NCBI GenBank assembly: GCA_937934635.1
Contig: CALGZD010000189.1
Location: 1-8,062 of the forward strand
Reading direction: 5' to 3'
DNA from: an uncultured Deinococcales bacterium
GTDB taxonomy: Bacteria; Deinococcota; Deinococci; Deinococcales; Trueperaceae
DNA length: 8,062 bases
In this document: positions 1 through 6,098 of the stretch, piece by piece
Position numbering within the stretch: position 1 is the first letter of the stretch
Layout: each line of letters opens with the position of its first letter
Notes under the pieces: model-generated
Database searches by the model: none
Told to the model about the DNA's origin: nothing
Seen by the model: only the letters and a program-made list of their open reading frames with translations
Program-made: the position numbers and the translations under genes

Positions 1-60
1 CTCGACCTACGTTTAGCTAGGGGTAGTAAACTCAAAAAACTTGGTGCACTGCCTAACTAA
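1..60 (+). CDS. Possible C-terminal end of a plus-strand gene entering from the left
   Basis: Frame 1 is open from the first base to a TAA at 58-60 and would encode 19 residues reading LDLRLARGSKLKKLGALPN, a basic, helix-like tail plausible as a protein C-terminus. The other two plus frames meet stops within the first 20 bases. A strong hairpin follows 15 bases after the stop and could terminate this gene as well as the converging lipoprotein gene. I do not recognise the family, and 60 open bases can arise by chance, so this call rests mainly on context. Confidence 0.35.
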   Translation, partial: LDLRLARGSKLKKLGALPN

Positions 61-75
61 TTTGCCTAACTAAAA
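50..75. repeat. 13-bp tandem duplication at the end of the left-edge gene
   Basis: TGCCTAACTAATT (50-62) is followed directly by TGCCTAACTAAAA (63-75), with 11 of 13 bases identical. The duplication carries the probable TAA stop of the left-edge reading frame and abuts the terminator hairpin. It belongs to the wider pattern of short tandem duplications in this window. Confidence 0.8.
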
Positions 76-108
76 AAGGCAGGTAGGGAATGTTCCTTAC
101 CTGCCTTT
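72..108 (-). terminator. Rho-independent terminator of the lipoprotein gene, possibly bidirectional
   Basis: Bases 75-90 pair with 93-108 around a tiny loop, giving a stem built on AAAGGCAGGTA and TACCTGCCTTT with one mismatch (86 against 97). Read on the minus strand, the stem ends in CCTTTTTT (79-72), the classic T tract, and it sits about 30 bases beyond the lipoprotein stop. On the plus strand the stem is followed by TTTAAGCTTTT, a poorer T tract, so it may also serve the converging left-edge gene. Confidence 0.85.
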
Positions 109-137
109 AAGCTTTTATTGCTTACTAATATCGCCTA

Positions 138-1229
138 CTAAGGTCTCTCGTATAACCACTTCACAACAGTTTGATCGTTATTATTGACACTCCAAAGCGT
201 TTTTTCCACATTTGAATTTTCTGATTCAGACGTACCTGACGCTAGATGACGCCAATCCAGTTCTCGCAATAACCTATTCCAACCAGGTACAAAGGAAGCT
301 TGAACACTTTCTACTGCGGTTTCAAGCTCAAAACATATACCTGCAACCACGAGTGGATCTGTCAATCTAACGTAATTTACAGCAGGAACATAGCTTTCAT
401 CGCCATTGACGTCCAGAATAGGAGTTAGCACTAAGCCAGGCACAGTAATACTTTCGAAGAAAGAAATACCACCGTAAACTAAGGCATCTGCAGTATGTTC
501 TCTAGTAACATTCTGACAGCCCTGAAAGGTTTGCTCAGCAAATCGAGAATTTTCTATAACATCCTCAGTTCTTAAACTGAGTGTGCCATCACTCGCAAGT
601 GTTGCGACGCCAATGATTTCCTCTTCATCTCGCATGGCATAGAGCGCATGTGCGCCACCAGCAAAGAAATTACTCATAGTTACATCTGCTTTAAGCGACT
701 CTACATCAGTAAACTCAATAATGAGCTTTTCAGGATCTTGAGCACCACTAGCTTGTTGAGTTGGGGCAGTTGTAAAGGTACTTACAGTGCTTTCTTCAGT
801 AGTGCTCTCAGTAGTGCTTTCTTCAGTAGTTGTCGTCGTTGTAGCTGTAGCACTAAGCGCTGTTTCCTGAACCACACTCGTTTCTTGCGCTTCAACCAAG
901 GTTTTTTCTAATTGGTCAATCGGTGTTTCAACTATTTCAACGACAAGAGGTCCTGTCGAGTCTGTTGTATCAGTAGACTCTGCTACAGACTCTGCTATCT
1001 GAATATTTGCACCTTCTGACTCTGGAGCAAGTTCCGTAATATCAGACTGTGCTTCAGATGGCGTCTCGGTTTGTGCTTCAGTTTGAGGTTGTCCAAAGAT
1101 ATTACCAAAACCATCAAAAACACCGTCAAATGGATTCTCAGCACCAGGAGCACAGCTAGTCAACACAAACGCCAAAAGTACAACTAACAAACTTTGACGC
1201 AATACAAATTTTTTACAAAAGCCTTTCAC
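138..1229 (-). CDS. Outer-membrane-type lipoprotein with Thr/Ser-rich linker, unknown function
   Basis: This encodes a 363-residue secreted lipoprotein. A basic N-terminus and hydrophobic stretch (residues 8-22) lead to the lipobox L23-T24-S25-C26, so Cys26 should be lipidated after signal peptidase II cleavage. Ala27 at position +2 is not the inner-membrane retention Asp, which favours export to the outer membrane. Residues about 45-165 are a low-complexity Glu/Gln/Ser/Thr segment with a run of six Thr and repeated TTEEST blocks, probably an unstructured tether. Residues about 165-363 look folded (IIEFTDVESL, then VPGLVLTPILDVNGDESYVP, then VPGWNRLLRELDWRHLA) but match no family I know. The start is a GTG at 1229, supported by an AGGAAGG Shine-Dalgarno about 9 bases upstream. 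It has its own terminator and is apparently monocistronic. Confidence 0.85.
   Translation of the reverse strand: MKGFCKKFVLRQSLLVVLLAFVLTSCAPGAENPFDGVFDGFGNIFGQPQTEAQTETPSEAQSDITELAPESEGANIQIAESVAESTDTTDSTGPLVVEIVETPIDQLEKTLVEAQETSVVQETALSATATTTTTTEESTTESTTEESTVSTFTTAPTQQASGAQDPEKLIIEFTDVESLKADVTMSNFFAGGAHALYAMRDEEEIIGVATLASDGTLSLRTEDVIENSRFAEQTFQGCQNVTREHTADALVYGGISFFESITVPGLVLTPILDVNGDESYVPAVNYVRLTDPLVVAGICFELETAVESVQASFVPGWNRLLRELDWRHLASGTSESENSNVEKTLWSVNNNDQTVVKWLYERP
786..830. repeat. 18-bp direct repeat encoding the TTEEST block of the lipoprotein linker
   Basis: AGTGCTTTCTTCAGTAGT occurs at 786-803 and again at 813-830. The 27-bp period is nine codons, so the reading frame is kept. 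It produces the repeated Thr/Glu/Ser peptide in the linker and could vary in copy number without breaking the protein. Confidence 0.8.
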
Positions 1230-1239
1230 TTCACTTCAC
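1225..1239. repeat. Triple 5-bp repeat spanning the lipoprotein start codon
   Basis: Three perfect copies of TTCAC lie at 1225-1239, reading GTGAA three times on the coding strand. The last GTG is the predicted start codon. The repeat fills the space between the Shine-Dalgarno AGGAAGG and the start, so gain or loss of one unit would change that spacing by 5 bases. Confidence 0.75.
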
Positions 1240-1444
1240 CTTCCTACATATATATTTTGCTTTGTCTAATAAGACTACACCTGATTATGGGTGCGTTCCA
1301 CTAAAGATTAAAGGTATATATATTCATTATGTTGTCAGCTTTAAAAGCTGTGTAGCTTACAAGCACCTTAAAAGGTTTTCGCTCTTTGAAAAACTTCTAC
1401 TTGCTCTAACATTAGTTCAACCTAAAATGAAACACTATCCATAA

Positions 1445-1464
1445 TTTTATCAATTTTTATCAAT
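1445..1464. repeat. Perfect 10-bp tandem duplication in the lipoprotein/transporter gap
   Basis: TTTTATCAAT occurs twice back to back (1445-1454 and 1455-1464). The surrounding gap (1230-1518) otherwise holds only AT-rich DNA and a small hairpin, CAGCTT (1336-1341) pairing with AAGCTG (1345-1350). I see no convincing gene or terminator there. The lipoprotein promoter should lie near its right-to-left entry point, where the AT-rich stretch 1248-1258 is a possible -10 region without a good -35. Confidence 0.75.
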
Positions 1465-1518
1465 GATACCAAGCTCAACCATGTAAAAAGTAAATAAACT
1501 TGTCCTCAAGCAAACAAT

Positions 1519-2544
1519 TTAGGAAATAACAGCCTTTTCCTGTTGTTTCGATAAATAGCGCTCTCGGTAAAAAGAAAATACCCCAGCAACAACAACGATG
1601 ATACAGCCAATTAAGGTTAAAAGATCTGGAATATCATCAAAAACGAAAATACCAATAAGAATAGCCCAAATTAAAACTGTATAGCGAAAGGGCGCAATAA
1701 AGCTGATTTCACCCACACGCATTGTTTTGATGCCACAAACATAGCCAACAATTAAAAAACAAGCAGCACCTGCTATAAGCGCTAAATTTGCAAAACTTAG
1801 AGGTGTCCATGGATCAACGAAAGTCATCTGGAAGCTCACCTGCATAAGAACACCTATGAGGGTCACTAAACCACCCATTATGGTTATAAATAAGGCAGTG
1901 AGATAGGCAAGATAGCTCGTTGGAATGCTTATCGCAATTTTCTGGGTTGCTAGGTCCCGAATCACTACTGTAAACACTGTGGTGAGAACAAGTAAGGAGT
2001 AGGCATTAAATCCTTCTACGCCTGGTCGTACAATAATCATGACACCAATGAACCCCATGATAATAGCTAGGTAGCGCTGCCACCCCACCTTTTCACCAAA
2101 AAATAGCGCAGCAGCAAGTGTCAGCACAAAAGGCGTCGCCTGCAAAATTGCAGTTGCATTAGCAATAGGAATATTAACAAGCGCAACAAGAAAACAGACT
2201 GTACCCACAATTTCTGCTGTTACACGCAAAAGGACAACAGGGCTCATGTGACGCAAAGGATTAAGGCTCGAGCCCTGCCACTTAGCCACCACAGCCATAA
2301 AGAGGGTAACAAAAAAACCACGTATAAAAATCGCCTGAAATATCCACATGTCACTCGAAGATAATTTCATCAAGGTATCGTTAAAAACATAGCCTGCCAT
2401 TGCCAGCATCATGAACAAAGCGCCACGATAGTTATCTGATAAGGTATCTATAGATAATCGTGTTTTTAATGTTTTAAGAAGTCTTGCGGTTAAGAAGCGC
2501 ATAATGGGTACATCCGCATGTTTACGGACGATAACAGCCTCCAA
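1519..2544 (-). CDS. EamA-type (drug/metabolite transporter superfamily) inner-membrane permease
   Basis: This encodes a 341-residue membrane protein with ten predicted helices, the usual size and shape of EamA/DMT transporters, arranged as two five-helix repeats. Hydrophobic segments fall near residues 41-60, 69-87, 102-124, 130-149, 157-172, 182-197, 209-234, 251-270, 280-301 and 307-325. The IIVRPG sequence after helix 5 (residues 170-175) is typical of the family. Relatives export amino acids, metabolites or drugs, or take up nucleosides and S-adenosylmethionine; the substrate cannot be told here. The TTG start at 2544 has no Shine-Dalgarno. The ATG at 2502 (residue 15) is a good alternative and still precedes the first helix. 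It follows argJ by 136 bases on the same strand and may be co-transcribed. I see no strong terminator downstream. Confidence 0.88.
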   Translation of the reverse strand: MEAVIVRKHADVPIMRFLTARLLKTLKTRLSIDTLSDNYRGALFMMLAMAGYVFNDTLMKLSSSDMWIFQAIFIRGFFVTLFMAVVAKWQGSSLNPLRHMSPVVLLRVTAEIVGTVCFLVALVNIPIANATAILQATPFVLTLAAALFFGEKVGWQRYLAIIMGFIGVMIIVRPGVEGFNAYSLLVLTTVFTVVIRDLATQKIAISIPTSYLAYLTALFITIMGGLVTLIGVLMQVSFQMTFVDPWTPLSFANLALIAGAACFLIVGYVCGIKTMRVGEISFIAPFRYTVLIWAILIGIFVFDDIPDLLTLIGCIIVVVAGVFSFYRERYLSKQQEKAVIS

Positions 2545-2552
2545 GAATCAAA

Positions 2553-2561
2553 ATTGTAACA
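2553..2561 (-). promoter_or_regulatory. Candidate extended -10 element for the transporter gene
   Basis: The coding strand reads TGTTACAAT, an extended -10 (TGn plus TACAAT, one base off TATAAT), ending 8 bases before the TTG start. No -35 match is visible at the usual distance, and AT-rich DNA throws up such matches by chance. If real, the transporter could be expressed independently of argJ with an almost leaderless message. Confidence 0.2.
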
Positions 2562-2621
2562 ATGCAGTGCGGATTTTTTTCCGCTAACGCTCCAAAAACA
2601 TGCCATATCTTTCAATCCCCA

Positions 2622-2651
2622 CCCTGCATTGAATACCCCTGCATTGAATAC
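2622..2651. repeat. Perfect 15-bp tandem duplication between argJ and the transporter gene
   Basis: CCCTGCATTGAATAC occurs twice with no gap (2622-2636 and 2637-2651). In the small overlapping reading frame that starts at the argJ stop, the two units encode VFNAG twice, so that frame is not broken by the duplication. Confidence 0.9.
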
Positions 2652-2680
2652 AAGAAGACACGCTAAATTTATCTCGTCAA

Positions 2681-3865
2681 TCATGTTGTGTAATAGGCAT
2701 TTTCTTCAACATAGCCCTCGGTTAAATCACAACCCCAAACCTTATCACTAAAAGCTCCTGAACCCAAGTCTATTTCAATGAATACTTCTGGACGTTTTAA
2801 AAGTTCAGAAATAGCATCAAGTGGTACAGAATCACTATCAAGTGTCGCTTTATCAATTTTTAAGCGTTCTTCACCTTGTCCAAAAAACAGCTTTAGTGCC
2901 TTGATATCTACCTGATAGTCAAAGACTTTACCTATTGCCATCACGAACCTACCCCAGTTTGGATCTGCACCGTAAATAGCAGTTTTAACCAAAGGCGAGT
3001 TGATGCACGACTTAGCAGTTAATAAAGCTTGTTCTGCAGTTGAAGCGCCTGACACTGTTAATTCAATAAGTTTGCTTGCCCCTTCCCCATCTCTGGCAAT
3101 TTCTTTGGCAAGATAGATACACATTTCTAGGAGAGTAGCTTCAAAAGCCTCTAAATCTACAGCGCCACCTATCCCATTTGCCATAACGACTACCGTATCG
3201 CTAGTCGAGGTATCTGAATCTACAGATATTCGGTTGAAGGATTTATTAACAACCCTAGCTAAAATAGCTTGTAAATCGCTTGAAGAAATATCAGCATCAG
3301 TAACAATATAGCTGAGCATGGTCGCCATATTTGGCTCAATCATGCCTGCACCTTTTGCAAAGCCCATTAGTGTGACGTTATCCAGCGATGCTGAAATATA
3401 TTTTGGTCTAGAATCTGTGGTCATAATCGCATGGGCAAAAGCCTCAATATGCTTTTCACTCGTCCCAAAATCATCGGCTACGCTTTCACAACCTTTTTCG
3501 ATAACATTCATGGGCAAAGTGCGACCAATAACACCAGTACTAGAAGGTAATACTGCGCTTGCATCCAAACCACAACTAGCAGCCACCAGCTCACAAATAC
3601 GTTTTGAATCTTTGTAACCACGTTCTTCTGTGGCAACATTTGCATTTTTAGAATTCACAATGATGGCTTGTAAAACTCCATCTGCGATGTGCTCTTTGCC
3701 CACTAAAACAGGCGCACCTGGCATGGTATTTCTAGTAAATACCGCAGCAGCTTGACAAGCTTGACTTGAAAGAATACCACCAAAATCTAAGGTGTCATCT
3801 TTAATACCGATGTTTTTACCAAAAAAGGAAAAGCCCTGAACGGCTTTATATGCTTTTTCAATCAT
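2681..3865 (-). CDS. argJ: ArgJ: ornithine acetyltransferase / N-acetylglutamate synthase
   Basis: ArgJ moves the acetyl group from N-acetylornithine to glutamate, recycling acetyl in arginine biosynthesis; some members also use acetyl-CoA. The 394-residue length is close to the family's roughly 400. The precursor is expected to cut itself between Ala181 and Thr182 in the signature KGAGMIEPNMATML (171-184), making Thr182 the N-terminal nucleophile of the beta chain. Other family landmarks are NSKNAN (71-76), the STGVIG oxyanion-hole segment (109-114), TTDSRPK (149-155), DSDTSTSDT (216-224), DGEGASK (259-265), GADPNWGR (299-306) and the C-terminal CDLTEGYVEENAYYTT. The ATG at 3865 lacks a Shine-Dalgarno but sits right after a TATAAT. 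It lies 64 bases beyond the monooxygenase gene on the same strand, apparently as a housekeeping neighbour. Confidence 0.96.
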   Translation of the reverse strand: MIEKAYKAVQGFSFFGKNIGIKDDTLDFGGILSSQACQAAAVFTRNTMPGAPVLVGKEHIADGVLQAIIVNSKNANVATEERGYKDSKRICELVAASCGLDASAVLPSSTGVIGRTLPMNVIEKGCESVADDFGTSEKHIEAFAHAIMTTDSRPKYISASLDNVTLMGFAKGAGMIEPNMATMLSYIVTDADISSSDLQAILARVVNKSFNRISVDSDTSTSDTVVVMANGIGGAVDLEAFEATLLEMCIYLAKEIARDGEGASKLIELTVSGASTAEQALLTAKSCINSPLVKTAIYGADPNWGRFVMAIGKVFDYQVDIKALKLFFGQGEERLKIDKATLDSDSVPLDAISELLKRPEVFIEIDLGSGAFSDKVWGCDLTEGYVEENAYYTT

Positions 3866-3870
3866 GGGAG

Positions 3871-3897
3871 ATTATATAAGTTTTGAGGCTATCTGAA
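3871..3897 (-). promoter_or_regulatory. Candidate argJ promoter giving a leaderless or near-leaderless message
   Basis: A perfect TATAAT on the minus strand (3876-3871) ends five bases before the A of the argJ ATG, so transcription should start at or beside the start codon. TTCAGA at 3897-3892 matches four of six -35 bases with a short 15-base spacer. The absence of a Shine-Dalgarno ahead of this ATG agrees with leaderless initiation. Confidence 0.45.
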
Positions 3898-3900
3898 TAC

Positions 3901-3924
3901 AGGATATAAAGCAGGATATAAAGG
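3901..3924. repeat. 12-bp tandem duplication upstream of argJ
   Basis: AGGATATAAAGC (3901-3912) is followed directly by AGGATATAAAGG (3913-3924), 11 of 12 bases identical. It lies just upstream of the candidate argJ -35 and immediately before the monooxygenase stop, and could affect argJ promoter strength, though nothing shows that it does. Confidence 0.8.
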
Positions 3925-3929
3925 GGTAA

Positions 3930-5189
3930 CTAAAATAGTGACTGCATGGTGAAGGCTCGAGCCAACTTCTTCACCACAAAAGAGCTTTTCTCTCCCCCTG
4001 CTATCCCCTGAATCAAAGCAGAACGAATATCTTGAATGATCTCAAAAGGCGCACGTCGCCCCATCATCATATTAAATTCCGATCGGCGAATGGCGTTGCG
4101 AGTTGCCCGCTTGCGGTCACGCTCAAAATGCATAAACAACTGCTCTTTTGTGCTCTCATTGCGGTCAAAACCAGCCATCGGCACTGCTTGCTGGAGTACT
4201 TCAGAAAGCGCCAAGGCATCTAACCAACCTAGATTCATGCCCTGACCACCAATTGGACTAACAACATGGGCAGCGTCACCAATCAAAACAACATTGCCTT
4301 GCACAAAACGCTCAGCTACAAACTTTTGCACACCAAAACTACTCGTCATCGTAACAGTAGAAACATCTACTTCGTGTTCAGTACGTTCTTTAATCAATGC
4401 TGCAATATCTGTAGCTTCTGGTGCAGGCATAAATTTGGGGGTCTTCACCACCCAACGGCGTTTTTGATCGGGTAAAGGAAAACTTTCAACAATGCCATCA
4501 ATATCGATGTATAACGCTGCGTCATCACCAAAGCTAGTATTATCTGCAAAATCAGCCATCACATAGACATCTTTGTAACGCTTGCCTTGAAATCGAATGC
4601 CCATAAGATTGCGCACTGTGCTCTCTTTGCCATCACAAGCAACAAGAAAAAGGCTATTGATGTAGTGCTCCTGATTATCCTTGATATAGGTCGCACGAAC
4701 ACCCCGTGTACCATGCAATATATCGGTGCAGTCTGCACCACGTACCAGATGCACTGGCAAGGATTTGGCCAGTTCTCTTAACTGCAGTTCAAGCAATGTT
4801 TCAGTCTGATATTGCTCTAAAGCAAGCACAAACGGATAAGGCTCAGGACAATGTTCAAAGCTCAAACTACCAATTCTTCGCTGCTCGTCAAAAGCAATGC
4901 CTTGTCTAATCTTCACAGCCTTTTCTAAAACTGCCTGCCCAATCCCAATCGTGTCTAAAGCTTTTAACCCTGGTGGATGAATACCAATAGAGCGTGAGTG
5001 CAAAAAGGCTTCCTGACGCCTCTCAAGAACTACACAAGCAATACCTGCCTGAGCTAGTGAACACGCTAAAAAGAGACCTGCTGCACCAGCGCCAACAATC
5101 ACAACTTCGGTTACTTCAGGAACGTCATGAAGTGTAATCTCTTGCTGTGAATTATCTTGTTGTGAGTCACTTTGAATATCAGGAAACAT
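3930..5189 (-). CDS. FAD-dependent aromatic-ring-type monooxygenase of the polyketide cluster
   Basis: This 419-residue protein belongs to the group A flavoprotein monooxygenases (p-hydroxybenzoate hydroxylase / UbiH type), which use FAD, NAD(P)H and oxygen to hydroxylate aromatic rings. It has the Rossmann GxGxxG in VIVGAGAAGLF (30-40) ending in the acidic VVLER, the DG motif in ACDGKESTVRNLMG (184-197) and the GD motif in LIGDAAHVVSPIGGQGMNLG (302-321). Residues about 1-25 are a Gln/Asp-rich extension with a duplicated SQQ pentapeptide. The ATG at 5189 lies inside the methyltransferase gene, overlapping its last 11 bases, so the two are probably translationally coupled; AAGG about 12 bases upstream is a weak ribosome site. 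Likely role: hydroxylating the ring made by the polyketide synthase at 6099-7226. The substrate is inferred from context only. Confidence 0.9.
   Translation of the reverse strand: MFPDIQSDSQQDNSQQEITLHDVPEVTEVVIVGAGAAGLFLACSLAQAGIACVVLERRQEAFLHSRSIGIHPPGLKALDTIGIGQAVLEKAVKIRQGIAFDEQRRIGSLSFEHCPEPYPFVLALEQYQTETLLELQLRELAKSLPVHLVRGADCTDILHGTRGVRATYIKDNQEHYINSLFLVACDGKESTVRNLMGIRFQGKRYKDVYVMADFADNTSFGDDAALYIDIDGIVESFPLPDQKRRWVVKTPKFMPAPEATDIAALIKERTEHEVDVSTVTMTSSFGVQKFVAERFVQGNVVLIGDAAHVVSPIGGQGMNLGWLDALALSEVLQQAVPMAGFDRNESTKEQLFMHFERDRKRATRNAIRRSEFNMMMGRRAPFEIIQDIRSALIQGIAGGEKSSFVVKKLARAFTMQSLF
5140..5169. repeat. 15-bp tandem duplication in the monooxygenase N-terminus
   Basis: TCTTGCTGTGAATTA (5140-5154) and TCTTGTTGTGAGTCA (5155-5169) match at 12 of 15 bases. 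They encode consecutive SQQ-containing pentapeptides in the tail ahead of the FAD-binding fold, keeping frame. Confidence 0.75.
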
Positions 5190-5925
5190 GGTTGCTAGCT
5201 ACCTTGTATGTAAGTAAATGTCGATAGGGAAACAGAGTGTGCAAACGCCAATAGGGTGGCAATTGCTCTGCTAACTCGTCTTTTGTGAAACTTCGTTGAA
5301 TTGATAATAAACCATCGTATTGAACAAATGAACGGTGAAACAGCACTGTACTCAAACACGCAAACCCAAGATATGCTAAATCATCTCGAACAATATCATT
5401 GTGAATCACAAGCTGTTTGGCAAGGCTTTGACTAGAAGATAAAAAACTACTTAGCTCGGTTTCAGATAAATGGTGCAAGACATTATTAGAAATAACGAAA
5501 TCGTAATATTCACCATTTCTAACTAAATCAAAGGTTGATGCAAAGCGTACTTCTATAGCTTTAGGTAAAGCTTGTTTAGATTTTTGTTCAGGCATTTGTT
5601 TAGATATTTGTTTAGACATAAAGTCAATTGCTCTGGCATCTGAATCTATGGCTGTAACAACTAAGTTATAACCATCTTTTTCCGCCCATTGCAGAAGTAA
5701 ACGAGCAATGTCTCCCCCACCTGCTCCAATATCTAGAAGCGAATAGGTCTCTCCCACAACCATACTTGGCTTTAGGTACTCCTGATAAACCCAGCGCCAC
5801 CGTGAAAGCAAACGATTAATCGTTGCAAATTGCCGATAAGTATTTTCTAGCAAAACCTTATCGCAATTGGGGTCATCCATCTTTTCAATTTTATGACGTT
5901 CTCGCTCTTTGAGAAATCTAACCAT
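5179..5925 (-). CDS. Class I SAM-dependent methyltransferase of the polyketide cluster
   Basis: This encodes a 248-residue soluble methyltransferase. Motif I is LLDIGAGGGDIARLL (63-77), the SAM-binding glycine loop. The acidic end of strand 2 is TAIDSD (91-96), and FVISNNVLHHLSE (143-155) is the motif after strand 4. The N-terminal MDDPNCDKVLLENTYRQFATIN resembles methyltransferases I associate with bacterial type III polyketide synthase clusters. Between strands 2 and 3 is a four-fold tetrapeptide repeat (MSKQ, ISKQ, MPEQ, KSKQ). It lies 173 bases after the polyketide synthase and overlaps the monooxygenase start by 11 bases. O- versus C-methylation of the polyketide cannot be decided. The ATG at 5925 has only a weak AAGG far upstream; Met16 (MDDPN) is an alternative start. 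Confidence 0.88.
   Translation of the reverse strand: MVRFLKERERHKIEKMDDPNCDKVLLENTYRQFATINRLLSRWRWVYQEYLKPSMVVGETYSLLDIGAGGGDIARLLLQWAEKDGYNLVVTAIDSDARAIDFMSKQISKQMPEQKSKQALPKAIEVRFASTFDLVRNGEYYDFVISNNVLHHLSETELSSFLSSSQSLAKQLVIHNDIVRDDLAYLGFACLSTVLFHRSFVQYDGLLSIQRSFTKDELAEQLPPYWRLHTLFPYRHLLTYKVASNHVS
5572..5619. repeat. Four 12-bp tandem units inside the methyltransferase gene
   Basis: TTGTTTAGATTT, TTGTTCAGGCAT, TTGTTTAGATAT and TTGTTTAGACAT follow one another at 5572-5583, 5584-5595, 5596-5607 and 5608-5619. Each unit is four codons and encodes one x-S/P-K/E-Q tetrapeptide, so copy-number change would lengthen or shorten a surface loop without a frameshift. Confidence 0.9.
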
Positions 5926-5965
5926 TCGTTTCTTAAACCTTGACTACCAAATTCGATGTTGATTT

Positions 5966-6010
5966 AGCTTAATAAGACCTAGCTTAGTAAGACCTAGTTT
6001 AGTAAGTAGC
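5966..6010. repeat. Three degenerate 15-bp units between the polyketide synthase and methyltransferase genes
   Basis: AGCTTAATAAGACCT (5966-5980), AGCTTAGTAAGACCT (5981-5995) and AGTTTAGTAAGTAGC (5996-6010) are tandem, the first two differing at one base. They occupy the otherwise featureless 173-base gap (5926-6098). A weak CAAGC-loop-GCTTG hairpin near 6092-6106 just beyond the synthase stop has no T tract, so I see no terminator separating the two genes. Confidence 0.85.
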
Positions 6011-6098
6011 TGCAACTGTATAAATTAAGTAGCCATGCAAATACAGATGATACACACAAAAGAAATAGCCTTAAGAAGTCAGCACACTCACACAAGCA

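Noticed and set aside
648..911. 87-codon plus-strand frame rich in Ser and Phe opposite the lipoprotein linker
   Set aside because: It is the complement of the Thr/Ser/Glu repeat region; the low complexity explains its openness.
1262..1444. 60-codon plus-strand frame starting at a TTG in the lipoprotein/transporter gap
   Set aside because: No Shine-Dalgarno, a rare start codon, no recognisable sequence, and the frame stops at the 10-bp tandem repeat; most likely chance in AT-rich DNA.
2569..2584. Hairpin GCGGA-TTTTTT-TCCGC as an argJ terminator
   Set aside because: Only five stem pairs, and the T run is in the loop rather than after the stem, so it lacks terminator form on either strand.
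4032..4909. Several plus-strand frames of 60-70 codons opposite the monooxygenase
   Set aside because: They are antisense to a gene with three intact FAD-monooxygenase motifs and show no ribosome sites or domains of their own.
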